From Gammaproteobacteria bacterium (GTDB lineage: Bacteria > Pseudomonadota > Gammaproteobacteria > Pseudomonadales > Azotimanducaceae), in contig JAPOYI010000147.1 in NCBI GenBank assembly GCA_026706665.1, positions 1-64,000 of the forward strand: 64,000 bases of DNA, read 5' to 3'. Shown in pieces: positions 55,701 to 62,491 of the stretch (its first letter is position 1; the number at the start of each line of letters is the position of its first letter). The position numbers were made by a program, and so were the translations under genes. The notes under the pieces were generated by a model. The model saw only the letters and a list, made by a program, of their open reading frames with translations, was not told the origin of the DNA and searched no databases.

Positions 55701-55902
55701 CTGCCACCGTCACCATGACTCTTCGCAGATCGAGTTCCGGGGAATGCTGCACCGGCAGTTGAAGTCCGGCAATGACGCCACCCGCGAGCAGGAACAGCAT
55801 CAGCAGATTGCCGGCCACGGGATTGCCGGCGAAATAGGCGATCAAGCCGTTCTTCATGGAACTCCCCTGCTCGGCCGGGGCGTCGCTATCGATGGTGCTC
55901 AT
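52765..55902 (-). CDS. RND-family efflux transporter (HAE1/AcrB-like)
   Basis: An inner-membrane proton-driven pump of 1045 residues with the usual 12 helices and two large periplasmic loops. The proton-relay aspartates are in ILLVGIVVDDAVVVGESI-like helix 4 (here LVGIVVDDAVVVGES). Helix 1 starts ITYFAGNPVAGNLLMLFLLAGGV-like (here LIAYFAGNPVAGNLLMLFLLAGG). It exports drugs, lipids or metals in general; specificity is unknown. The membrane-fusion protein gene lies 12 bases upstream on the same strand. No outer-membrane factor gene is nearby, so it probably uses a shared TolC-like channel. Confidence 0.92.
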   Translation of the reverse strand: MSTIDSDAPAEQGSSMKNGLIAYFAGNPVAGNLLMLFLLAGGVIAGLQLPVQHSPELDLRRVMVTVAAPGSSPKEIEEDINRRIEESVVGLAGVERVVAVAKEGLGRVEIELATFADADSTLDDVKTAVDAIENFPPAIAEQPEVELKRAALEVMTLAVRSPVASEDGLRAAAEDVRDELLALPSISQVVLRGTRDREIAIELSEEELRRNDLSITEVSSVVRRASLNLTFGELRTDAGGVVLHTVAKRRVGEEFEDIPLITQLDGTILTLGDVATIRDGFVDQDIRTRVDGDPAVLVRVNATEKQSIAEVADEIMAWRADYVAPEGVSVEVWNDRARSALDRISHVLGNAMIGTVLVFLLLVVVFDLRVAIWITVGILLSFVGALLFFDLADLTLNLGTIFALFLLVGIVVDDAVVVGESIAAERARGRSALAAAISGARVMVGPITVGVLTTIVALMPFLFVTAGVYQIVSVIPFVALFVLGVSLIEAFFILPAHLSHEKPWSLAPLTTIEHWVGERLDTFRDQVVAPAVSWSIHHVWRTLAIGALFVLGALALLRSETVRIIVLNEGAYSAGMVQADLRLPVGSPFEQTLAVAERFVDAAGTINDQLEGTSVKSVSIVVGNLASTQTHGEVSNNSHLASVRLHLEDQPARVAAPEEVAQAWRLTVGDVSGLRGVEYQTSGIKRQPNVAYAIQHDDAELLREAAAELSGRMAELPGLYEISDSLALGKRHLEIRITPAGKAAGLTPAAIGKQLRANFHGLEVQRIQRGREEIKVMVRYPAERRRSLQELASERVYRPGGGEVPLSLVAQLTERRELAEITRIDGRQTALVSGFADIAVVTPGQARRAIAEQVIPDLVAKYPGLRIDVDGGARDERKMLETLGILVPIVLLAMYALMAAFLRSYWKPLIAVAGLPMAFAGAVFSHWVLGWDFTAMSIFGVIAVGGVIVNDALVLLDRYNILRRGDEMLPAIAAASAAARHRFRAVVLTSLTTVVGLSPLLYERSDELVFLVPFVVSMLGGLVFSTVFVLFLLPTLVMMVDGRRE

Positions 55903-55914
55903 GCCTGGTACCCC

Positions 55915-56982
55915 TTATGTCGAGGGGGTGTTGTCGGCGACTGCCACCGCCACGCCTGGCCTGGCTCCCGGTACCGCGCCCACCACGATCCCCTGGGCGG
56001 TATCGAATGCGTTCGTCACCCAACCGGCCTCGACGCGACCGAGAACGCCCGGTTCCCGCACGCCCAGGGCGCCGTCTTCGACGACCCAGACGCTGTCACC
56101 CTCCCGAAGCGCCGACTCCGGCAGCACGAAGACGTTTTTCTGCATCGGACCCATGACCTCAGCCACCACGAAGCTGCCCGGCAGGGGCAGGGACGAGACC
56201 GGCACTTCGCCCGAGAACCTGAGGAACAGCGTGGCGAGGCGTGTCCTGGGCGCAACCATCCAGGACACCCGCACCACTACCGCCTCAAAGGTGTCCGGCC
56301 CGACATGCAGCCGCGCGGACCGGCCGATCGCGGGGCTCAAGCGTTCAAGGTCGGCAAGTTCGATCGGCACCTCCGCCTGCAGCGCCCCGGCCCGATACAC
56401 GACCCCCAGCGAGGCGTCGCGGCCGACGTCGTCGGGCGGTCCGACCAATTCTCCTACCTCGACATCCGCATTCAGCACGCGGCTGTCGTAGGGGAAGGAT
56501 ATGCTCGTCCGCTCGAGCGAAAGCTGCGCCAGTTTCAACGCCGCGTTCGCCCCCGCGAGCGCGGCTGGGGATTTCCCCCGCGCTTGGGCCACCGCGGCTT
56601 CCGCGGCTTCCACGCGAAGCCGGAATTCCGTCGGATCGATCCTCAAGACATCCTCGTTCGCGGCGATCGATCCGCCATTGCTGAAATTCGGCGAGATCCA
56701 GACCACGCGACCCGTAACTTCGGAAACCACGCTCGCCCTCCGCTCCAGCCTGACTGCGCCCGTCAGGCGCAGGCTCAGGGCTTCGGCGGCCGGAGCCGGC
56801 TGGATCACGTTGACGACCGGTTTGCCACCCGCAGCCTGGGAATCAGTAACGGATTGACGTTCCACGTAGTCGGGTGCCCTCGCGAAGTACAGCGCCAACG
56901 CAATCAGGACCAGGACCCCGGCCAACTGCGCAAAGCCATACCATCGAGGTCGGTCGGACCGATCTTCGGATTCTTGCGACAT
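55915..56982 (-). CDS. RND efflux periplasmic adaptor (membrane fusion protein)
   Basis: A 355-residue HlyD/AcrA-family adaptor. It has an N-terminal membrane anchor (YGFAQLAGVLVLIALALYFA), a lipoyl-like domain split by a short helical hairpin (RVEAAEAAVAQARGKSPAALAGANAALKLAQLSLERT) and a beta-barrel with VYRAGALQAEVPIELADLERL. It connects the RND pump encoded 12 bases downstream to an outer-membrane channel. It is divergent from the GlnE-like gene across 55 bases. Confidence 0.9.
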   Translation of the reverse strand: MSQESEDRSDRPRWYGFAQLAGVLVLIALALYFARAPDYVERQSVTDSQAAGGKPVVNVIQPAPAAEALSLRLTGAVRLERRASVVSEVTGRVVWISPNFSNGGSIAANEDVLRIDPTEFRLRVEAAEAAVAQARGKSPAALAGANAALKLAQLSLERTSISFPYDSRVLNADVEVGELVGPPDDVGRDASLGVVYRAGALQAEVPIELADLERLSPAIGRSARLHVGPDTFEAVVVRVSWMVAPRTRLATLFLRFSGEVPVSSLPLPGSFVVAEVMGPMQKNVFVLPESALREGDSVWVVEDGALGVREPGVLGRVEAGWVTNAFDTAQGIVVGAVPGARPGVAVAVADNTPST

Positions 56983-57037
56983 CTTTCACCCTTCCGACGA
57001 CTATTGTGGCCAACTCAGGCTGAGGACTCCACCGCGC

Positions 57038-58003
57038 ATGCTGTCAAACAAATGGAATTCTCCGGTTCTATCCGGTTTGTTGCGGGCCTGCCTGGCCCGA
57101 GACCGCGCGGCTGCTAGGAAAGAGTTCGCGGCGGAGCATGGCGAGATTCCCGGCGGACGCATCGCCCTGGTCGCGCTCGGCGCCCTGGGCCGGCGGGAGT
57201 TCGCGACCGGCGGCCCGGTTCAACTGCTGTTCCTCTACGACCACGATCCCATACCCGCCGGCGTCCCGGGGTTGTCGCCGCAAGACTGGCATGCGCGGTT
57301 GCTCCAGCGATTCATGCGGCTCGTGGGCGACCTGTCCCCCGAAGGAATTCTGTTCGAGGCCCGTCCGGTCTACCCCCTGCCGGGTTCCGGCAGCGCCTGC
57401 ACGATGACCGCGCTACGCGAGCACTTCGACAACGGGGCGTCGGTCGCCGAACTGCGCATGCTGGCTCATGCCCGCGTCATCGATGCCGAAGGCGACCTCG
57501 GCGACAGCTTCGAGGCTTTCAGGGAGTCCGTACTTTCCCATCCCCATGACCGAAGCGGTGTTGCGGGCGGCATCTCGATCGCCAGAACGGGCGAGGCCGA
57601 AAAACACCGGGCCGGCGACACGTGGGATGTGCTGCACGGCCCGGGCGGTCTCGCTGACATCGAACTCGTTGCCGAGTACCTGCAACTGACCGGCGCCGGA
57701 ACCGTCACCAGGGGATTGGTTCCCGTCTTCGAATCCGCCGCGGGGCAGGGCCAGATTGACGCCCATATCGCTGACGATTTCAGCAGGGCCGCCTCCCTGT
57801 GGCAGAACCTCGACGGGTTTTTCCGCATGGCGGGCGCAGATTCGTTCGACCCCCGGTTGGCACCGCCAGATCAGAAAGCCACAATTGCCGAAGCCTGTGA
57901 GGTCGAGAGCTTCGATGTCTTGCCGGGCATGATTGCGGACATCGCGGGCCGAGCAGCCGCTCACATCGACGCCCTGCTGGCCGGCGCGGCGGAAACCGCG
58001 TGA
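57038..58003 (+). CDS. degenerate single-half GlnE-like (glutamine synthetase adenylyltransferase) protein
   Basis: A 321-residue protein resembling one half of the bifunctional glutamine synthetase adenylyltransferase. The nucleotidyltransferase part reads VALGALGRREFATGGPVQLLFLYDHD. Active GlnE has GKLGGxELN-SDxDLIF here, so the metal-binding acidic pair is lost (GPVQ in place of SDxD). The following helical domain keeps HGPGGLADIELVAEYLQL, the counterpart of PGGIRDIEFxxQ. True GlnE is about 950 residues. This is therefore probably a non-catalytic paralogue, perhaps a regulator or a decaying copy. It is followed after 19 bases by the acetyltransferase gene. Confidence 0.65.
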   Translation: MLSNKWNSPVLSGLLRACLARDRAAARKEFAAEHGEIPGGRIALVALGALGRREFATGGPVQLLFLYDHDPIPAGVPGLSPQDWHARLLQRFMRLVGDLSPEGILFEARPVYPLPGSGSACTMTALREHFDNGASVAELRMLAHARVIDAEGDLGDSFEAFRESVLSHPHDRSGVAGGISIARTGEAEKHRAGDTWDVLHGPGGLADIELVAEYLQLTGAGTVTRGLVPVFESAAGQGQIDAHIADDFSRAASLWQNLDGFFRMAGADSFDPRLAPPDQKATIAEACEVESFDVLPGMIADIAGRAAAHIDALLAGAAETA

Positions 58004-58022
58004 CGCAAAAGGACACTTCGCA

Positions 58023-59237
58023 ATGGACATAGAGTTCCGGCCCGCAACCGCAGAGGAGATGGGACAGTTCGGCATGCTCGCCGGCTATGTCTACGGCGGC
58101 GCGTACGGCGACGGGCCGGACAATCTCGTCGCTTCCGCCACGCGGCCCGAATGGACCCTGTGCGCGTTCGACGGCAGCCGGCTCGTATCGTCCTTCTCCA
58201 CCATCCCTTTCACCATGCGTGCAAACGGCATGGCCTTGCCCATCGGCGGCATCTCTGCGGTTGGTACGCTGCCCGAATACCGGCGGCGGGGCCTGGTACG
58301 ACGCATCATGACCCAGGCGTTCGCAGACATGCGGAACGGCGGCCGTCCCGTCGCCGCGCTCTGGGCATCCCAGGCAGCCATCTACCAGCGTTACGGCTTT
58401 GCGATGGCCTCTGCCCTTCGCAGCTATGCGGTCGACCCCGTGGATATCGACTTTCACGACGGCGACGGCGGCGGCAGCCGCGTCGAACGCCTGGACGTGG
58501 CCTCCGGCTACGACCTGATCAGGGACGTCTACGTGCACTTTGTTGCCGACCGCATGGGTTACCTGCATCGCGCGCGGCCTCTCTGGCTGCACAACGCCTT
58601 CGAAGAACGCGAAGCTGACGGGCCAGTCCACATCGCCTTGTCACACGGCGCATCGGGACCGGACGGTTACGCCGTCTACACGCTGCGGGAGGGCAGGCGC
58701 GATCACCCCACACGCACCCAGGAGATCGTTGTGCGCGATCTCGCCTGGCTCTCGCCCGTCGCCTACCGCTCATTGTGGATGTACTTCAAGCGCCACGACC
58801 TCGTAGGGCGCGTGTGCTGGAACAGTGCTCCGTCGGACGATCCGGCAATTGAGTACTTTCTCGAACCGCGGCTGCTCGCAGCCCGTGACAACGAAGGCTT
58901 CTGGCTGCGGCTGGTGGATGTCGCGTCGGCGCTCAAGGGCCGCGGCTGGACCAGCGACGGCGAGATTTCCATCACCGTTCGGGAGGATTCCCTCGCCCCC
59001 TGGAATACCGGGAGCTATCGGCTCACCGTCTCGGACGATACCGCCGACGTTGCCCCATGCCCGGCGGGTACCGATATCGAGATCTCCGTGAAGGCATTGG
59101 CATCGCTCTTTACCGGCCGACGATCGGCGCGCGAACTGTCCGCATGGGGCCTGCTCGATGGCAACGCGGATGCCGTCCAGCGGGCTGATAACCTGTTCGC
59201 GACGCGGCACGCGCCGCACTGCCCGGACCACTTTTAG
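58023..59237 (+). CDS. Eis-like GNAT N-acetyltransferase
   Basis: A 404-residue acetyltransferase of the Eis type. The first GNAT domain has AVGTLPEYRRRGLVRRIM (acetyl-CoA loop RRRGL) near residue 85, and the protein is completed by a second GNAT domain and a C-terminal sterol-carrier-like domain. The C-terminal residue is Phe, as in Eis, where its carboxylate is catalytic, and the length fits the family. Known members acetylate aminoglycosides or protein lysines; the substrate here is unknown. ATG 58023 is chosen over an upstream frame because the family starts at IEFRPATAEE. Confidence 0.85.
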   Translation: MDIEFRPATAEEMGQFGMLAGYVYGGAYGDGPDNLVASATRPEWTLCAFDGSRLVSSFSTIPFTMRANGMALPIGGISAVGTLPEYRRRGLVRRIMTQAFADMRNGGRPVAALWASQAAIYQRYGFAMASALRSYAVDPVDIDFHDGDGGGSRVERLDVASGYDLIRDVYVHFVADRMGYLHRARPLWLHNAFEEREADGPVHIALSHGASGPDGYAVYTLREGRRDHPTRTQEIVVRDLAWLSPVAYRSLWMYFKRHDLVGRVCWNSAPSDDPAIEYFLEPRLLAARDNEGFWLRLVDVASALKGRGWTSDGEISITVREDSLAPWNTGSYRLTVSDDTADVAPCPAGTDIEISVKALASLFTGRRSARELSAWGLLDGNADAVQRADNLFATRHAPHCPDHF

Positions 59238-59355
59238 TGCCATGAAATCCGTCAGCCCTTGGGGCGTGCCGTCTTTCACCCCCGCCCAAGCCCTCTGCCC
59301 GCCCGGTGTCCTGCGCTTTGATCGGTGTGCCGCTTTACAGCGCAGTCCCTAGTCC

Positions 59356-59643
59356 ATGTCCCTGGGAATGATCTTCCTCACCACCCTCGGCCTCTTCGTC
59401 GGCCTTGGGGTCCTGTACCTTGCGTGGCGTTTCGTCGACAGCCAGCCATCGGACATCGACCCTCGTCCTCCCGCTCGCCCACCCCCTCCGCCCGAACAGG
59501 ATCCCCCTCTCCGGAATGACGAGGAAAGGCACAAACCCGGGCGCATGCACCCGTCCACGATCCTGGCCATGATCGGCATGACCATCGGTCTCGCCGCGAT
59601 CCTCTTCGTGCTGTTCTTCGGTCCGTCCAGCCCTTTGCGCTAG
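59356..59643 (+). CDS. small protein with two membrane segments
   Basis: A 95-residue protein with two hydrophobic helices (MIFLTTLGLFVGLGVLYLAW and ILAMIGMTIGLAAILFVLFF) joined by a Pro-rich, charged linker (PRPPARPPPPPEQDPP). I recognise no family. It lies alone between the acetyltransferase and the acyl-CoA dehydrogenase genes. The hydrophobic pattern supports a real gene. Confidence 0.55.
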   Translation: MSLGMIFLTTLGLFVGLGVLYLAWRFVDSQPSDIDPRPPARPPPPPEQDPPLRNDEERHKPGRMHPSTILAMIGMTIGLAAILFVLFFGPSSPLR

Positions 59644-59728
59644 GGCCGGGGGCATGTAGTACGATGCCGAACCCGGATCGGCGGGCTATCCGCGGATCGC
59701 TAGCGCAAACGGGTCGGAGAAAAACCGC

Positions 59729-60919
59729 ATGGATCTCGCCTACGGCGAGGAATACGAGAGATTCCGCGAGGAAGTGCGTGCGTTCCTCGCCGAGCACGGC
59801 AAGGATGCACCGCCCCAGTTCTCCCGCGGCAAGTCGGATGCGCAGTCCCGCGCCTGGCAGCAGCTACTGATCGAACGCGGCTACGCCGCGCGCACGATCC
59901 CGAAGGAGTACGGAGGCTACGGTGCCGAACCTGACGTCCTGAAGGCCCACATCATCGCCGAAGAGTTCGCGAAGGCGCGCGTGCGGGCCGGCCATATCGG
60001 CGACGACCGGCTGGTTCCCACCCTGCTCGAACTCGGCACCGAGGAACAGCAGCGCGCCTACATCCCGCCGACGGTCCGGGGCGAGATGCGCTGGTGCCAG
60101 GGCTATTCGGAACCGAACTCGGGTTCCGACCTCGCGTCGCTGTCCACGCGGGCCGAACTGGACGGCGACGAGTTCGTCATCAACGGCCAGAAGATCTGGA
60201 CCTCCGGGGCACAGCACGCCGACATGATGTTCTGCCTGGTCCGGACGGAACCCGACGCGCCCAAGCACCAGGGCATCAGCTACCTGTTGTTCTCGATGGA
60301 CACCCCGGGCATCGAGGTGCGGCCGCTGGTGACGATGACCGGCGACGCCTCCTTCAACGAGGTCTTCTTCACCGACGTGCGCGTGCCGGCCAGCCAGATC
60401 GTCGGCCGCCGGGGCGAGGGCTGGTACGTGGCGAACGCCACCTTGAAGCACGAGCGCGGCGGCCTCGGCGATCCGAACCAGGCGGAAACGCGATTCCTGC
60501 ACATCGTGGACATGATGCGAAACGAGACCATCGACGGGCGGCCATTGATGGAGTTTCCCGCCTATCGCGACCGCCTGCTGAAGCTGCAGGGACAGATGCT
60601 GGCGATGCGTTTCAACGGGATGCGCATCCTGAGCCACGCCATCAAGGGCGAAGAACCGGGGCTGCCGCGCTGGATCGTCAAGCTCAACGGCTGCGAAATG
60701 AACCACCAGATGGCCGGGATGGCGATCGATCTCATGGGCGAACTCGGCGTGCTCTACCATGGCAGCCCCCATATCCGCGACAGCGGCCTCTGGCAGCAGC
60801 GCTACATGCTGGACCTCGGCCTCATCATCGGCGGCGGCACGGCGCAGATTCAGAAGAACCTGATCGGCGAACGCGCGCTGGGCCTTCCGAAGGAGCTCAA
60901 GGTCCCACCCCAGGCGTAG
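59729..60919 (+). CDS. acyl-CoA dehydrogenase, larger subunit of a pair
   Basis: A 396-residue FAD-dependent acyl-CoA dehydrogenase. Signature elements are RWCQGYSEPNSGSDLAS (substrate/FAD region), TSGAQHADMMFCLVRTEP, and the C-terminal GGGTAQIQKNLIGERALGLPKE. It starts seven bases upstream of a second, shorter acyl-CoA dehydrogenase. Such unequal tandem pairs are typical of alpha2-beta2 enzymes that act on CoA esters of sterol or other bulky side chains, so a heterotetramer is likely. GGAGA lies about 9 bases before the ATG. Confidence 0.9.
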   Translation: MDLAYGEEYERFREEVRAFLAEHGKDAPPQFSRGKSDAQSRAWQQLLIERGYAARTIPKEYGGYGAEPDVLKAHIIAEEFAKARVRAGHIGDDRLVPTLLELGTEEQQRAYIPPTVRGEMRWCQGYSEPNSGSDLASLSTRAELDGDEFVINGQKIWTSGAQHADMMFCLVRTEPDAPKHQGISYLLFSMDTPGIEVRPLVTMTGDASFNEVFFTDVRVPASQIVGRRGEGWYVANATLKHERGGLGDPNQAETRFLHIVDMMRNETIDGRPLMEFPAYRDRLLKLQGQMLAMRFNGMRILSHAIKGEEPGLPRWIVKLNGCEMNHQMAGMAIDLMGELGVLYHGSPHIRDSGLWQQRYMLDLGLIIGGGTAQIQKNLIGERALGLPKELKVPPQA

Positions 60920-60925
60920 CAAGAG

Positions 60926-62014
60926 ATGGAGTTCGGATTGACCGAGGAACAGCGGATGCTCCAGGAGAGCGTCTCGGGTTACCTCGGATCCGCCTGCGCC
61001 CTGACCCGCGTCAGGGAAGCCGCCGCCGCCAGCGACACCAAACCGGCGGATGTATGGGAGGGTCTCGCGCAACTCGGCGTGCAGGGGATCGTCACGCCCG
61101 AAGACTACGGCGGCGTGGGCTTGAGCATGCTGGAAGCTGCGCTGATAGCAGAGTCGCTGGGCGGCGCGGCAGCACCTGTGCCATACGTGGCGTCCTGCGT
61201 CATGGCGCCGGTCGCGTTGACGCAGGCGGGCAGCGCCGCGCAGCGAGACGCATGGCTTCCGCGGATCGCCTCGGGCGAAGCGGTACTCGGGGTGGGTCTG
61301 ACCGAGCAGATAGGACGCCGCGAAAGCGCCGGCATCGGTGTCGAGGATGGACGTCTGACCGGACGCGCCATGTTCGTGCTCGACGGGATGGATGCCGACA
61401 CGTTCATCGTTGCGGACAACGACGGCGCGATGCATCTCGTGCGCGCCGCCGATACCGACCGTCGTGCACTCAAGACCATCGACCGGACGCGATCCGTGGC
61501 CGAAGTTGCTTGCGATTCGGCAACCGCCGAAGTTCTGCCGGGCTCCGTCGCCAACCGTGAACCCCTGCTCGCCACCGTAGATGCCGGTCGCATCATGCTC
61601 GCCGCCGACACCCTTGGCGCCGCCCAGACCATGCTCGACCAGGCCGTCTCCTACGCCAAGGAACGGCGGCAGTTCAATCGCGTCATCGGTTCCTTCCAGG
61701 CCGTCAAGCACCTCTGCGCCGAAATGGCGGCCGCGCTCGAGCCATGCCGGTCGCTGGTCTGGTATGCCGCGCATGCGGTGCGCGCCGTGCCCGGAGAATC
61801 GCGCCTGATGGCGTGCCACGCCAAGGCGCACCTCTCGGAGGTGGGGCGTTTCGTGGCGCGCACGGCCACCGAGGTGCACGGCGGCATGGGATTCACCGAC
61901 CTCCTGGGTCTGCACTACTGGTTCAAGCGCATCGGCTTTGACCGGCAGATGCTCGGCGCCCCGGAAATCGTGCGGGAGGAAGCCGCGGTCGCGCAGGGTT
62001 GGATCGAGGCGTAA
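60926..62014 (+). CDS. acyl-CoA dehydrogenase, smaller subunit of a pair
   Basis: A 362-residue acyl-CoA dehydrogenase, six bases after the 396-residue one. It begins MEFGLTEEQRMLQESVSGYLGS and has the C-terminal YAKERRQFNRVIGSFQAVKHLCAEMA signature and EVHGGMGFTDLLGLHYWFKR. It is shorter than usual and its middle domain is reduced, consistent with a partner that does not bind substrate alone. The two probably form one enzyme for beta-oxidation of a bulky acyl-CoA. Confidence 0.9.
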   Translation: MEFGLTEEQRMLQESVSGYLGSACALTRVREAAAASDTKPADVWEGLAQLGVQGIVTPEDYGGVGLSMLEAALIAESLGGAAAPVPYVASCVMAPVALTQAGSAAQRDAWLPRIASGEAVLGVGLTEQIGRRESAGIGVEDGRLTGRAMFVLDGMDADTFIVADNDGAMHLVRAADTDRRALKTIDRTRSVAEVACDSATAEVLPGSVANREPLLATVDAGRIMLAADTLGAAQTMLDQAVSYAKERRQFNRVIGSFQAVKHLCAEMAAALEPCRSLVWYAAHAVRAVPGESRLMACHAKAHLSEVGRFVARTATEVHGGMGFTDLLGLHYWFKRIGFDRQMLGAPEIVREEAAVAQGWIEA

Positions 62015-62032
62015 CGCAACCCGTCCCGCGAG

Positions 62033-62422
62033 TCAGATCATCGTGAGGTGCCGATCCTCGGCGCCACGTACCATCTCGGTGGACACCCTGGCGTCGAAGG
62101 TCACAAACCTGCCGTCGTTCCGGACGGCCAGTGCCAGCAGGTAGATGTCGGTCAGTTGTTTCGGGCCTATCAAGAGGTCCCAGTTGACCGTGGCGGTAGA
62201 AAGAACGCTCACGCCGTCCGGCCAGAACTGGTGGAATTCCTGACCGATCGCCTGCCTGAGTCGCGCGGCAACTTCCATCGCGTTGTGCCGGTTGGGGTAG
62301 GCGGGCTGCGACATGATGCGAACGCAGCCATTCTGTGTGATCGGGCATGTCGCCCAACCAGACTCAATATTGGATTCCATCCATTGCCACGCACACCAGC
62401 CGGTCCCGAATGCGACCCGCAT
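62033..62422 (-). pseudogene. VapC-like PIN-domain protein with internal N-terminal deletion
   Basis: A 129-residue frame whose main part is a typical PIN toxin: ESGWATCPITQNGCVRIMS (residues 20-38), KQLTDIYLLALAVRNDGRF and TFDARV with two of the acidic residues. Family members start MRVAxDxNVLIAL and have about 25 more residues before the WATCPITQNG segment. Here MRVAF joins directly to GTGWCAWQWMESNIESGW, so the first catalytic aspartate and its helix are gone. No antitoxin gene is visible beside it. It is convergent with the acyl-CoA dehydrogenase and divergent from the second GMC gene. Confidence 0.6.
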
Positions 62423-62491
62423 GCGCGAGACGATGGCGCCGTCCGGTCACCTTGCATATTCTTCGAACCCGAATCCCCTTAGAGCTGCGCA

